Source: Ramlibacter agri (GTDB lineage Bacteria; Pseudomonadota; Gammaproteobacteria; Burkholderiales; Burkholderiaceae_C). From it: 64,000 bases of DNA. Of this stretch, positions 1 to 7,991 are shown piece by piece. Every line of letters starts with the position of its first letter. The first letter of the stretch is position 1. Location of the stretch: the NCBI RefSeq assembly GCF_012927085.1, contig NZ_JABBFX010000002.1, positions 496,001 through 560,000 on the forward strand. The letters are read 5' to 3'. Below the pieces are notes generated by a model. It was not told the origin of the DNA, ran no database searches, and saw only the letters and a program-made list of their open reading frames with translations. A program made the translations under genes and the position numbers.

Positions 1-4
1 TGAA

Positions 5-38
5 AGCCCCACGCCTGGCCGGCGTGGGGCTTTTTTTT
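5..38 (+). terminator. Rho-independent terminator of an upstream gene outside the window
   Basis: A GC-rich stem (AGCCCCACGCC pairing with GGCGTGGGGCT) is followed by eight T residues on the + strand. It would end a rightward gene lying left of the window, which converges on the leftward hydrolase gene whose stop codon is at 42. Confidence 0.85.
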
Positions 39-41
39 GGC

Positions 42-1091
42 TCACGGCAAGCCGAGGAACTTGAAGGGCGGCGACGCCACGAAATCCTTGAGCGCATTGC
101 CTGCGAAAGTGTTGCGCTGCTCGGGCCCGAGGTCCAGCTTCTTGACCTGGGCGCCCGGGCTGAAATCCACCTGCTTCAGGTCGACCCAGAACACGTTGGG
201 CGTCAGCGCCGATTCGAAGAAATAGAGCTTGCGCTTGTGGTCGGCAAGGGTGCGCCAGCGCGTCGACGAGATGTTGGGCTGGCCGGGCGTGGTGATGCCG
301 AAGGGCACCGACGCGTTGCGGATCACGCTGAACATGCCGGCCACCGCAACCACGGGGTCCTCGCTCTTGGGAATGGCGTTCACGTAGAAGGAAGCGCGCG
401 CAAAGCGGTCGGCCGAGCGGTTGGTGCCGGGGAGCATCACCGTGCCGCCGATCTCCTTCCAGTAGGCATTCAGCGCGAGCTGGTCGTCGAACCTCGGCGA
501 ATTGGTCATCACCTGGTACTTGCGATCGTGGTGGATCACCTGCTTGCCGCCTATGTATTCGACGATCGCGCTGTCGCCGCTCGCGTCGGACATGGACAGG
601 TGCACCGTCGCCAGCCGGTCCTGCCCCGGCACCTTGTCGGTGACGAGGACGAAGGGCTCGCGGCGCAGCGCATCGACCGCCTCCTTCACCGTGGCGAAGT
701 TGTCGAGAACGTACTGCGCCCACAGCGAGATCGCGAGCCCGGGCTGTGAACCGTCGAACTTGGGATATTCCGACTCCACCAGCCAAAGAAGATTGGCCGC
801 AAGCCCGGCCTCGTTCATGCCGTCCGTCGTCGACACTTCGTAGCCGGAAGCGATCACGCTGCCGTAGCGGGACGTCCACTGCACCGAGCTCGGGCCCACC
901 TCGCCGTTGCGCGCCATGCCCCGGGGAAAGATCCAGAGATTGGTCTCGATGTCGGCGTTCCAGTCCATCGAACGCGCCGTGATCACGTCGTTGTCGTTGC
1001 CGAGGTAGACGATGCGCGTGCAGGCGTCCACCGCGCCGGACGCAAGCGCCCATGCGAGGGCGACGGCGATCGCCTTTCCCCACTTGGACAT
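42..1091 (-). CDS. Secreted linear amide C-N hydrolase (choloylglycine hydrolase / penicillin V acylase family)
   Basis: 349 residues. An N-terminal signal peptide of about 23 residues ends in AVDA just before Cys24. In this Ntn-hydrolase family the catalytic nucleophile is the first residue of the mature protein, and the sequence here runs CTRIVY, then RSMDW, as in periplasmic PVA-like acylases. The family cleaves non-peptide amide bonds such as bile-salt conjugates, penicillin V or N-acyl homoserine lactones; the substrate here cannot be read from sequence. The start is set by an AAGGAGG ribosome site directly upstream of the ATG at 1091 and by the signal peptide; the longer open frame upstream runs through a repeat pair. 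It stands alone, downstream of that repeat. Confidence 0.85.
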   Translation of the reverse strand: MSKWGKAIAVALAWALASGAVDACTRIVYLGNDNDVITARSMDWNADIETNLWIFPRGMARNGEVGPSSVQWTSRYGSVIASGYEVSTTDGMNEAGLAANLLWLVESEYPKFDGSQPGLAISLWAQYVLDNFATVKEAVDALRREPFVLVTDKVPGQDRLATVHLSMSDASGDSAIVEYIGGKQVIHHDRKYQVMTNSPRFDDQLALNAYWKEIGGTVMLPGTNRSADRFARASFYVNAIPKSEDPVVAVAGMFSVIRNASVPFGITTPGQPNISSTRWRTLADHKRKLYFFESALTPNVFWVDLKQVDFSPGAQVKKLDLGPEQRNTFAGNALKDFVASPPFKFLGLP

Positions 1092-1188
1092 GAGGGCCTC
1101 CTTGAAGTGCCGATCTGCCGTGCAATCTACAGGGATTCGGCGAACGCGGCGTGGCGCTGCGCGTAAAGGGCAATCGCTACTCGTGCTC

Positions 1189-1258
1189 GTAGCGTGCGCA
1201 CCTTGCTGCGCACCGCGTGAAACACCTCGTGCGGTGCGCAGCAAGCTGTGCACCCTAC
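1189..1258. repeat. REPIN-like pair of inverted palindromic repeats (copies 1189-1216 and 1231-1258)
   Basis: Two imperfect palindromes of about 28 bases, built on TGCGCA...TGCGCACC with an AGCTTGCT-type core, lie in opposite orientation about 14 bases apart. They match repeats at 22432, 26060, 51941 and 57741. The pair lies in the intergenic space upstream of the hydrolase gene, close to where its promoter should be. Confidence 0.8.
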
Positions 1259-1268
1259 ACGCCGCCCG

Positions 1269-1517
1269 TCAATCCTCCTCGCGACCGCCGGTGCGAACCA
1301 GCCGCGCCAGCGCGACCTTCTCGGCGCGCCGAAGCGCGCCGGCGCTGCGCACGTGGCGCCCCGCCGCGTTGGACGAGGCCCGCAATGCGGCGGCGCGAGC
1401 CACGTGGTTGCGGGGTTCGACAGCGAGACGAATCTGCAGGGTGATCGGCTGCTTCATGCGTTGCAGCTTCTTCACCTGCCCTTGCGCGAATCCGCGCGAC
1501 AAAACCTTGGCGGACAT
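1269..1517 (-). CDS. Small basic hypothetical protein
   Basis: 82 residues, rich in Arg, Ala and Lys, starting MSAKVLSRGF. The ATG at 1517 is preceded by a good GGAGGAT ribosome site, which favours it over the longer open frame. There is no signal peptide or membrane segment. The high density of Arg and Lys across most of its length would suit binding to nucleic acid, but that is only inference. I do not recognise a family. It could be monocistronic or follow the epimerase gene, although a hairpin terminator lies between the two. Confidence 0.5.
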   Translation of the reverse strand: MSAKVLSRGFAQGQVKKLQRMKQPITLQIRLAVEPRNHVARAAALRASSNAAGRHVRSAGALRRAEKVALARLVRTGGREED

Positions 1518-1818
1518 CAGGATCCTCCGCGCAGAGCGCTCCGGTATTCGCCCTTGGGGCGGCCCGGCGGGCTCATCTGCGCCCTCCATCAAGCAAAAGC
1601 CCCGGCTGAAATGGCATTCGGGCCGGGGCTGCGTTGCCGCGCGCCGGCTGGAGTGACGCACACATCCAGCCAGGGCGGCAGATGGGCGGTCTTTAGGTCA
1701 GGACAAGAAAGAGTGTCATGGCTTCACCGGCTCGGTTGGGGCCGCGCGGAATGCGCGGCGGCAAGCAGGAAGGATGCGGATTGTGGTGGGATTCGCAGGC
1801 GCTTGCAATTCGGGACGC
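1518..1818. other. Intergenic stretch of about 300 bases
   Basis: Holds the minus-strand terminator at 1591-1630 and presumably the promoter of the small basic gene. No further gene, repeat or convincing promoter was seen in 1640-1818. Confidence 0.6.
1591..1630 (-). terminator. Rho-independent terminator for the MarR-epimerase transcript
   Basis: Read on the minus strand, AGCCCCGGC (1630-1622) pairs with GCCGGGGCT (1606-1598) around a 15-base loop and runs into TTTTGCTT. It lies downstream of the AGE epimerase gene, so it would end that leftward transcript. Confidence 0.7.
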
Positions 1819-2928
1819 TCAGTCCTGTTGCATCCGCGCCGAAACTTCGTCGAAGCAGGTGACCAGGTGGTACGGCGTGCTGGCCGGCATGTCGGTGCGC
1901 AGCACCGTGCCGTCGTCCGCGATCACCTCGTACCAGCCCTTCGCGTGCAGGAAGCGCGCTTGCAGCGCTTGCGCCGCCGTGGCGAAGAGGACTTCATCCA
2001 TGTCCTCTTGCAAGGCCATTGCGCGCACCAGTTCCAGCTGCGTCCAGATGCGGTGCGAGCCGTCCAGCACTTCCCCTGCCGGCGACAGCTTCAGTGGCAG
2101 CACGCCACCATGGCGCGCGGCAACCTGCAACGCCTGCGCGAACGCGCTTTCGATCGCGGACACGAGCGGCGTGCCGGCGATCGCCGCGCCGGCCAGCGTG
2201 ACCAGGGTGAACCATTCGCACTGGTGGCCGGGCTCCTGCCAGTTGCCCTCGCTGCCCAAGGGCAGTTCCATCAGCGCGCCGCACTGCGCGTCGAAGAAGC
2301 GGCTGTGGATGGCGAGTGCCAGATCGCGCAGGATCCGCGCGTGCTTCTCCCGTTGCCCCACGGTCCACAGGTGCAGCACCGCTTCGAACAAGTGCATCTG
2401 CGGGTTCTGCGCGGGACCGGCGAGGCATTCGCCGAAGTCCTCCGAAGTCGCCGTCGCCAGGTTGCCGTCCGGCAGCGCGAAGCCGCGCAGGATCTCGTCC
2501 AGCACCTGGTCCGCCAAATCGAGCCAGCGCGTATCGCCGGAACGTGCATGGCCTTCCGCATAAGCAAGCACTGCAAAGGCGTTCGTGTACAGCTCCTTGG
2601 CCGGAGCGCCCGCGCGCTCGGTGGGCAGCCGCGAGTAAACGCCGCCGTGGCGCGGGTCGTGGAAAAGGCGCTGCAGCAGCTCCAGCTGTTCGCGCGCCAC
2701 GGTCCATAGGCCGGCATCGCCGTGCGCCGCCATGCGCGCGAAGAAGAAGGCCTGCCGCGCGGCGACGAGCGCGCGCTGCGGCTTGCCAGCCAGCGGCGCC
2801 CACGCCGCGTCCAACGCCTCGTTGAACAGGCCGTTCGCGGTGCGCGCCGTTGGCTGCGACCACATGCGCAGCAGCGGATCGTGCATCCACTGCCGCAAAT
2901 CCCTGGCGAATCCCTCCGCTGCCTTCAT
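1819..2928 (-). CDS. AGE family epimerase/isomerase (N-acylglucosamine 2-epimerase-like)
   Basis: 369 residues, the usual length for the AGE (alpha/alpha-six barrel) superfamily. Typical stretches are RQAFFFARMA near the N terminus, the YTNAF segment, a glutamate-rich active-site region including MHLFEAVLHLW, and QCEWFTL. Members isomerise mannose/fructose, N-acylglucosamine/N-acylmannosamine or related sugars; which one is not clear. The ATG at 2928 has an AGGAGGCGGGTG ribosome site that overlaps the stop codon of the upstream MarR gene, so the two are probably translated from one mRNA. Cytoplasmic; no signal peptide. Confidence 0.85.
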   Translation of the reverse strand: MKAAEGFARDLRQWMHDPLLRMWSQPTARTANGLFNEALDAAWAPLAGKPQRALVAARQAFFFARMAAHGDAGLWTVAREQLELLQRLFHDPRHGGVYSRLPTERAGAPAKELYTNAFAVLAYAEGHARSGDTRWLDLADQVLDEILRGFALPDGNLATATSEDFGECLAGPAQNPQMHLFEAVLHLWTVGQREKHARILRDLALAIHSRFFDAQCGALMELPLGSEGNWQEPGHQCEWFTLVTLAGAAIAGTPLVSAIESAFAQALQVAARHGGVLPLKLSPAGEVLDGSHRIWTQLELVRAMALQEDMDEVLFATAAQALQARFLHAKGWYEVIADDGTVLRTDMPASTPYHLVTCFDEVSARMQQD

Positions 2929-2938
2929 CACCCGCCTC

Positions 2939-3445
2939 CTAGGAAGACTCTCCCACCATCCGCAGCGCTTCCGCGCCCAGCACATCCAGCACTTTACAGA
3001 AGGTCTTGTAGTCGTCTGCGCTCAGCGTTGCGCGCAGGCGGTCCTCGCGGTCCAGCGACGCCGGCAGGCCGTTGCGCAAGGCATCGGAGCCGGCCACCGT
3101 CAGCGACAGCACCTGCTTGCGGCGGTCGGCCGCGTCGGCGCCCTGCTCCACCAGGCCCAGGTTCGCCAGCTCGAAGGCCACGCGGCTGACCTGGCTGTGG
3201 TCGAAGTGGGCCATGCGCGCCACCTCGCCCGAGGTGGACGGCCCGATGCGCGCCAGGATCACCAGCACGCGCCATTGCCGGCTGGTGAGGCCCAGCGCGT
3301 CGCGCACGGAAGTGTCCACCAGCCTGGACAGCAGCTGCGCGAGCACCTGCACGCGGAAGGTGATCAGGGCCTCCGGGCGGTGGCCCGCCAGCTCCGCCTG
3401 CGAGGCGCGCTTGCGCGGTTTACTTGTCTTAGCAATTGTTGCCAT
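2939..3445 (-). CDS. MarR family transcriptional regulator
   Basis: 168 residues with a winged helix-turn-helix core. SRQWRVLVILARIGPSTSGEVA leads into the recognition helix region HSQVSRVAFELANLGLVEQ, followed by the wing DAADRRKQVLSLT with the DRR signature of MarR proteins. The start MATIAKTSK at 3445 is chosen because the open frame upstream of it runs back into the divergent gene. The N terminus is short and basic. It is divergent from the TTT/CoA-transferase/lyase operon, with only 46 bases between starts, so it probably controls that operon and itself. It is followed by the AGE epimerase gene on the same transcript. Confidence 0.85.
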   Translation of the reverse strand: MATIAKTSKPRKRASQAELAGHRPEALITFRVQVLAQLLSRLVDTSVRDALGLTSRQWRVLVILARIGPSTSGEVARMAHFDHSQVSRVAFELANLGLVEQGADAADRRKQVLSLTVAGSDALRNGLPASLDREDRLRATLSADDYKTFCKVLDVLGAEALRMVGESS

Positions 3446-3491
3446 AGCACATATCTGATAGCATGAAGCCGCCCTTCGAGGAGACGAACCC
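3446..3491. promoter_or_regulatory. Divergent MarR/TTT control region
   Basis: The 46-base gap between the divergent starts contains the short palindrome TATCTGATA at about 3452-3460, a candidate MarR operator half or core. It also contains the ribosome site GAGGAG for the rightward gene. The assignment rests on position and symmetry only. Confidence 0.35.
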
Positions 3492-4469
3492 ATGCATTGT
3501 GCAACCCGCCGCGGCCTGCTCGCCGCGTCCCTGGCCCTCGCAGCCGGCGCCGCGCTGCCGGCCGGCGCCGCCGAGGCCTGGCCCGCGCGCCCCATCACGC
3601 TGGTCGTGCCGCAAGGCCCCGGCTCCGGCAGCGACATCTCCGCGCGCCTGATCGCCCAGTTCATGGCCACCGAGCTGGGCCAGCCTGTCGTGGTGGACAA
3701 CCGCGCCGGCGCCGGCGGCATCGTCGCCCACCAAGCCGTGATGCGCGCGCCGGCGGACGGCTACACGTTGCTGTTCACGTCCACCGCGCAGCTGCTGGTG
3801 GTGCCCGAGATCAACCCTTCTGCCCGCTACACGCTGGACGACTTCACGCCGGTGGCGCCGGTGCTGCGCGCGCCCTTCGCCATCCTGGTCGCCGCCACGC
3901 CAGGCAGCCCCCGCACGCTGAACGAGCTGGTGGAGCGCCTGCGCGCCACGCCCGCCGCCTTCGCTTCGGCGGGCGTCGGCACCATGACGCACCTGGCCTC
4001 GGAAATCTTCCTCAATCGCGCCGGCGTCAAGGCGACGCACGTTCCCTACAAGGGCAGCGGCGCGGCGCTGGCCGACCTCATGGGCGGGCAGGTGCTGTTC
4101 GCCGCCGACTCGCTGACCGCCTCCCTGCCCTTCGTGCGCTCGGGCAAGCTGCGCGCGCTGGCCGTCACCGGCGACCAGCGCGAAGGCTCGCTGCCGGAGG
4201 TGCCGACGTTGGCCGAAGCCGGCCTGCCCGGCGACCCGGTCGCCGTGATCGGCGGCCTGTTCGCGCCCAAGGGCATTCCCAAGGACGTCGCGGCGCGCAT
4301 CGGCCACGCGGCGGACGTCGCCCTGCGCAAGCCCGAAGTCGTGGCCAGGTTCGCGGCGATGGAAACCGGCATCCTGCACGTGTCCAACGACGCTTTCGTG
4401 GCGCAGCTGCGGCGCGAGGCGCCGGGCTGGCAGGCGCTGGTGCGCAAGATGGGGATCAAGGCAGAATGA
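3492..4469 (+). CDS. TTT-family (Bug) periplasmic solute-binding protein
   Basis: 325 residues with a signal peptide (twin Arg in CATRRGLLAAS, cleavage near ALPAGAAEA). Bug hallmarks follow: WPARPITLVVPQGPGSGSDISARL, VVDNRAGAGG near residue 75, DGYTLLF, and HVPYKGSGAALADLMGGQV. These proteins bind carboxylates for tripartite tricarboxylate transporters. No TctA or TctB membrane gene is in the window, so it is either an orphan receptor or served by a distant transporter. Its stop overlaps the start of the CoA-transferase gene (ATGA), which suggests it delivers the acid that the next two enzymes activate and cleave. Confidence 0.9.
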   Translation: MHCATRRGLLAASLALAAGAALPAGAAEAWPARPITLVVPQGPGSGSDISARLIAQFMATELGQPVVVDNRAGAGGIVAHQAVMRAPADGYTLLFTSTAQLLVVPEINPSARYTLDDFTPVAPVLRAPFAILVAATPGSPRTLNELVERLRATPAAFASAGVGTMTHLASEIFLNRAGVKATHVPYKGSGAALADLMGGQVLFAADSLTASLPFVRSGKLRALAVTGDQREGSLPEVPTLAEAGLPGDPVAVIGGLFAPKGIPKDVAARIGHAADVALRKPEVVARFAAMETGILHVSNDAFVAQLRREAPGWQALVRKMGIKAE

Positions 4470-5653
4470 GCACGCCCCTGCGCGGCGTGCGCGTCATCGA
4501 CCTGTCGCGGCTGGTCGCCGGCAACATGCTGACGATGCAGCTGGCCGACTTCGGCGCCGACGTCCTGAAGATCGAAGACCCGGAAGGCGGCGACACGCTG
4601 CGCCACTGGAAGGAGCCGCTGGACGGCGGCCGCAGCCTCGACGCCTGGTGGCAGGTCTATGGCCGCAACAAGCGCAGCGCCGCGCTGGACCTGCGCGACG
4701 CGCAGGCGCGCGAGCTGCTGAAGAAGCTGGTGGCCGGCGCCGACGTGCTGGTCGAAAGCTTCCGGCCCGGACGGCTGGAATCGCTGGGCCTGGGCCCCGC
4801 GGACCTGCATGCGGTGGCGCCGCGGCTGGTGATCGTGCGCATCTCCGGCTGGGGCCAGAGCGGTCCTTACAGCGAGCTGCCCGGCTTCGGCAGCCTGGTG
4901 GAAGGCTTCAGCGGCTTCGCCCACAAGCATTCCGAGAGCGGCGCCCCGCGCCTGCCCAACATGGCGCTGGCCGACATGGTGGCTGGCCTGTCCGGCGCGT
5001 TCGCGACGCTGGCCGCCGTGCGCGAAGTGGAAGTGAACGGCGGCCGCGGCCAGGTGGTGGACCTGTCGCTGCTCGAGCCCATGCTCTCCATCCTCGGGCC
5101 CGATGCCGCCATCCTCGCGGCCACGGGCCGCGCGCCCGATCCCACCATCAAGGTCGCGTCGCCGCGCGGCGTGTACCGTTGCCGCGACGGCGCCTGGGTC
5201 GCGCTCTCGGGCTCGACCGAAACGATGGCGCGCCGCGTGATGGAAGCCATCGGCCGCCCCGAGCTCTGCGCCGACCCGCGCTTTGCCAGCAATGCGGCGC
5301 GGCTGGCCAACGACGCGGAGCTCGATGGCTGCATCGCGGACTTCATCGCCGGCCTCGGCCTCGCCGAATGCCTGGCCCTCTTCCGCGAACGCGGCGTGAC
5401 GGTGGGACCGGTGCACGACACCGCTTCGCTGCTGGCGGACAGGCACGTGCAGCAGCGCGGCTGCTTCGTGCCCTTCGGGCCGCGGCACATGGTGATGCAC
5501 GCGGTGACGCCGCGCCTGGACGGCACGCCCGGCGCGCTGCGCAACGAGGCGCCGCTGCTCGGTGAACATACCGCGCAGGTGCTGCAGGAGTTGGGCGTAG
5601 CGGCGGGAGACATCCAGGCGCTGGCGGAAAGAGGAACCGTGCGGTGCGCGTGA
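4466..5653 (+). CDS. CaiB/BaiF (class III) CoA-transferase
   Basis: 395 residues, the normal length for family III CoA-transferases. It starts PLRGVRVIDLSRLVAG, followed by LADFGADVLKIEDPEGGD and YGRNKRSAALDL. The catalytic aspartate is expected at Asp170 in NMALADMVAG. These enzymes transfer CoA between carboxylic acids through an aspartyl-CoA thioester intermediate. The start overlaps the previous stop by ATGA, and the C terminus overlaps the next gene. With the binding protein before it and a CitE-like lyase after it, the likely role is activation of an imported organic acid to its CoA ester for aldol cleavage. The exact acid is unknown. Confidence 0.9.
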   Translation: MSTPLRGVRVIDLSRLVAGNMLTMQLADFGADVLKIEDPEGGDTLRHWKEPLDGGRSLDAWWQVYGRNKRSAALDLRDAQARELLKKLVAGADVLVESFRPGRLESLGLGPADLHAVAPRLVIVRISGWGQSGPYSELPGFGSLVEGFSGFAHKHSESGAPRLPNMALADMVAGLSGAFATLAAVREVEVNGGRGQVVDLSLLEPMLSILGPDAAILAATGRAPDPTIKVASPRGVYRCRDGAWVALSGSTETMARRVMEAIGRPELCADPRFASNAARLANDAELDGCIADFIAGLGLAECLALFRERGVTVGPVHDTASLLADRHVQQRGCFVPFGPRHMVMHAVTPRLDGTPGALRNEAPLLGEHTAQVLQELGVAAGDIQALAERGTVRCA

Positions 5654-6480
5654 AGGCTGCCCGTTCGCTGCTGTTCGTGCCGGCCATCGCGCCGCGCATG
5701 CTGGCCGGTGCCGCGCAACGCGGCGCCGATGCCGTGATCGTGGACCTGGAAGACAGCGTGCCGCCGGCCCACAAGGCGGATGCGCGCGTCGCCGCCGGGC
5801 CCGCGATCGAGGCGCTGGCCAGGGAAGTGCCGGTCCTCGCGCGGGTGAACGCCGGCGCCTGGCAGGAAGACATCGCCGCGTTGCCGCTGGCGGCGCTGGC
5901 GGCCGTGCTGTTGCCCAAGGTCGAATCGGCCGAAGAGGTGCAGGAGCTCGCGGCCGCCCTGGCGGCGCGCTGCGCCACGCCGCCACCGATCGCAGCGCTG
6001 ATCGAATCCGCGCTGGGCGTGCTGCGCGCGGAACGCATCGCGCTGGCGTCACCGGCTCTGTGCGCCCTGGGTTTCGGCGCCGAGGATTTCGCGGCGGAAA
6101 TGGGCGTCACGCCCCAGGCAGCCTCCCTGCTGATGCCGGCGCAACAGGTGACACTGGCGGCGCGTGCCCATGGCCTCGCCTGCTGGGGGCTCGCGGACAG
6201 CATCGCGGAGATCGAGGACATGCAGGACTTCGCGGCCTCTTGCGCGGAGGCACGGGCCATCGGCTTCACCGGCACGGTCTGCATCCATCCGCGTCAGGTG
6301 GCCGCGGCCAACACGGGCTTCGGGGCGACGGCGGAAGAACAGGCGTGGGCGCGCGACGTGCTCGCCGCCGCCGAGGCCGCGGGCCCGCAGGGCCAAGGCG
6401 CCTTCGAGTTCCGCGGTCGCATGGTCGACCGGCCCATCCTCGAACGCGCGCGCCGCTGGGCCGGCTCGGGAAGCCGGTGA
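5644..6480 (+). CDS. HpcH/HpaI aldolase / CitE-like lyase
   Basis: 278 residues of the CitE-like beta-subunit fold: ARSLLFVPAIAPRMLAGA, the metal-site stretch GADAVIVDLEDSVPP, LPKVESAEEV, IALIESALGV, FGAEDFAAEMG, and GFTGTVCIHPRQV. Members cleave citryl-, malyl- or citramalyl-CoA, releasing acetyl-CoA or a keto acid. The GTG at 5644 is chosen because AGAGGAA lies about seven bases upstream; a second in-frame GTG at 5650 overlaps the previous stop. Preceded by a CoA-transferase, it probably cleaves the CoA ester that enzyme makes. No hydratase of the itaconate type is present, so a malyl- or citramalyl-like substrate is an inference. Confidence 0.85.
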   Translation: MRVKAARSLLFVPAIAPRMLAGAAQRGADAVIVDLEDSVPPAHKADARVAAGPAIEALAREVPVLARVNAGAWQEDIAALPLAALAAVLLPKVESAEEVQELAAALAARCATPPPIAALIESALGVLRAERIALASPALCALGFGAEDFAAEMGVTPQAASLLMPAQQVTLAARAHGLACWGLADSIAEIEDMQDFAASCAEARAIGFTGTVCIHPRQVAAANTGFGATAEEQAWARDVLAAAEAAGPQGQGAFEFRGRMVDRPILERARRWAGSGSR

Positions 6481-6543
6481 GGGGCGCCATCAACGACGCC
6501 TTCGCCGAACCAGCCTCCCGCTTCGCCGCCTGAGGCCCATGCC

Positions 6544-7989
6544 TCAACCGCGTCCCTTCACGGCCAGCTCGGTGCGCGCCCTGCCCTCGCCCTGGCGCGG
6601 CGCAGCGTCCCAGCTGCCACCCAGCGCCTTCACCAGCACCACCGTCGCCTGGAACTCCGCGGACCGCACCTGTAGCGCCTCGCGGCGATTGCGCAGCTCG
6701 CTGCGGCGCGCGTCCAGCAGTTCCAGCTGGCTCACCAGGCCGTTGCGGTAGCGCGTGTCCGACAGCGTGGTGGCTCGACGAGCCGCATCGACGGCGCGGC
6801 CCTGCGCCAGCGACTGCTCGTGCAGCAGGCGCAGCGCCGACAGCTGGTCTTCCACTTCACGGAAAGCCACCAGCACCTGGCCGCGGTAGCTGGCCAGCGC
6901 GGCATCGAGCTGCGCCTGCGCGCTCTCGACACCGGCCTGCCTGCGACCGCCGTCGAAGATCGGCAAGGACAGCAGCGCCTCCACGCTCCACGCGCGGGCC
7001 GACCAGCGCAGCAGGTCGCCCAGCGCCGGTGATGCGAAGCCGCCTTCCGCGGTCAGCGACAGGCTGGGGAACCAGGCCGCCTGCGCCACGCCGACGCGCG
7101 CCTGCGCCGCCAGCAGCGAGGACTGGGCCGCGGCCACGTCCGGCCGCCGCGCCAGCACCGTCGCCGGCACGCCCGCGGGGATGACGGGCAAGGCCGTCGT
7201 CCAGTCTGCAACCGGCACCGTGAACTCCGACGCCGGTTCGCCGACCAGCACCGCCAGCGCATGTTCGACGGTGGCGCGCTGCCGGGCGATGGCCAGGCCA
7301 TCGGCCTCGGTGGCGGCAACTTCAGTCTGCGCGCGGACGACGTCGAGCTCGGCGACGTCACCGGCCTGGTAGCGGCGCTGCGTCAGGCGCAAGGTGCCGG
7401 CATAGGCGTCCACCGTCTCGCGCACCAGCGCCTGCTCCACGTCCAGCGCGCGCAGCACCAGGTAGGTTTGCGCCGTCTCGGCCTGCACGGCCAGGCGCGT
7501 GCTTTGCAGCAGCGCTTCGCGCGCCTGCGCATCCAGCGAGGCGACGTCGCGCCGGCCGGTGGCGCGGCCGAACAGGTCGGGCTCGTAGGCGAGCTGCACG
7601 CCGGCCTGGTAGAGCGCGAAAGGCGCGGGGCCGGCCACGCTGTTGGCGCCGGCCGCGCGGTCCACCGAAGCGCCCAAGCCGACCTGCGGCAGGCGGTCGG
7701 CATTGGCGGCGCGCACCAACGAACGCGCTTGTGCCAGCCGCGCGGCGGCCTCGGCGACGCTGGTGTTGGCTTCGCCGGCGCGCCGCACCAAGGCATCCAG
7801 CTGCGGGTCGGCGAAGGCTTTCCACCATTCACCCCGGTCCTGCGCTTCGGCCGGCGCCGCGGTGGTCCAGCGTGCGGCCTCCTTGAATTGCACGGGCGGC
7901 GCCGGCTGCGCGGGCAGCTCCGGCAAGGCGGTGGCGCAACCGGCGAGCAGCAGCGCGCCGACGAGGGGAAGAAGCGCGAAGGTCTTCAT
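6544..7989 (-). CDS. RND efflux outer-membrane lipoprotein (NodT / OprN-OpcM family)
   Basis: 481 residues. A lipoprotein signal (LLLAGC, lipidated Cys18) is followed by two tandem TolC-like halves; family stretches include WWKAFADPQLDALV, ANADRLPQVGLGASVDR, LAYEPDLFGR and QTYLVLRALD. It forms the outer-membrane channel for the RND pump encoded just upstream. The start at 7989 lies two bases after the pump's stop codon, with GGAGTCC upstream, so translation is coupled. It is the last gene of a LysR-controlled lipase-like/MexE/MexF/OprN operon. The order matches the ceoR-llpE-ceoAB-opcM and bpeEF-oprC loci of Burkholderia. Confidence 0.92.
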   Translation of the reverse strand: MKTFALLPLVGALLLAGCATALPELPAQPAPPVQFKEAARWTTAAPAEAQDRGEWWKAFADPQLDALVRRAGEANTSVAEAAARLAQARSLVRAANADRLPQVGLGASVDRAAGANSVAGPAPFALYQAGVQLAYEPDLFGRATGRRDVASLDAQAREALLQSTRLAVQAETAQTYLVLRALDVEQALVRETVDAYAGTLRLTQRRYQAGDVAELDVVRAQTEVAATEADGLAIARQRATVEHALAVLVGEPASEFTVPVADWTTALPVIPAGVPATVLARRPDVAAAQSSLLAAQARVGVAQAAWFPSLSLTAEGGFASPALGDLLRWSARAWSVEALLSLPIFDGGRRQAGVESAQAQLDAALASYRGQVLVAFREVEDQLSALRLLHEQSLAQGRAVDAARRATTLSDTRYRNGLVSQLELLDARRSELRNRREALQVRSAEFQATVVLVKALGGSWDAAPRQGEGRARTELAVKGRG

Positions 7990-7991
7990 GA

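Noticed and set aside
3497-4465. N-terminal extension of the CoA-transferase frame
   Set aside because: It overlaps the TTT receptor gene in another frame; the family start and the ATGA junction at 4466 explain the gene.
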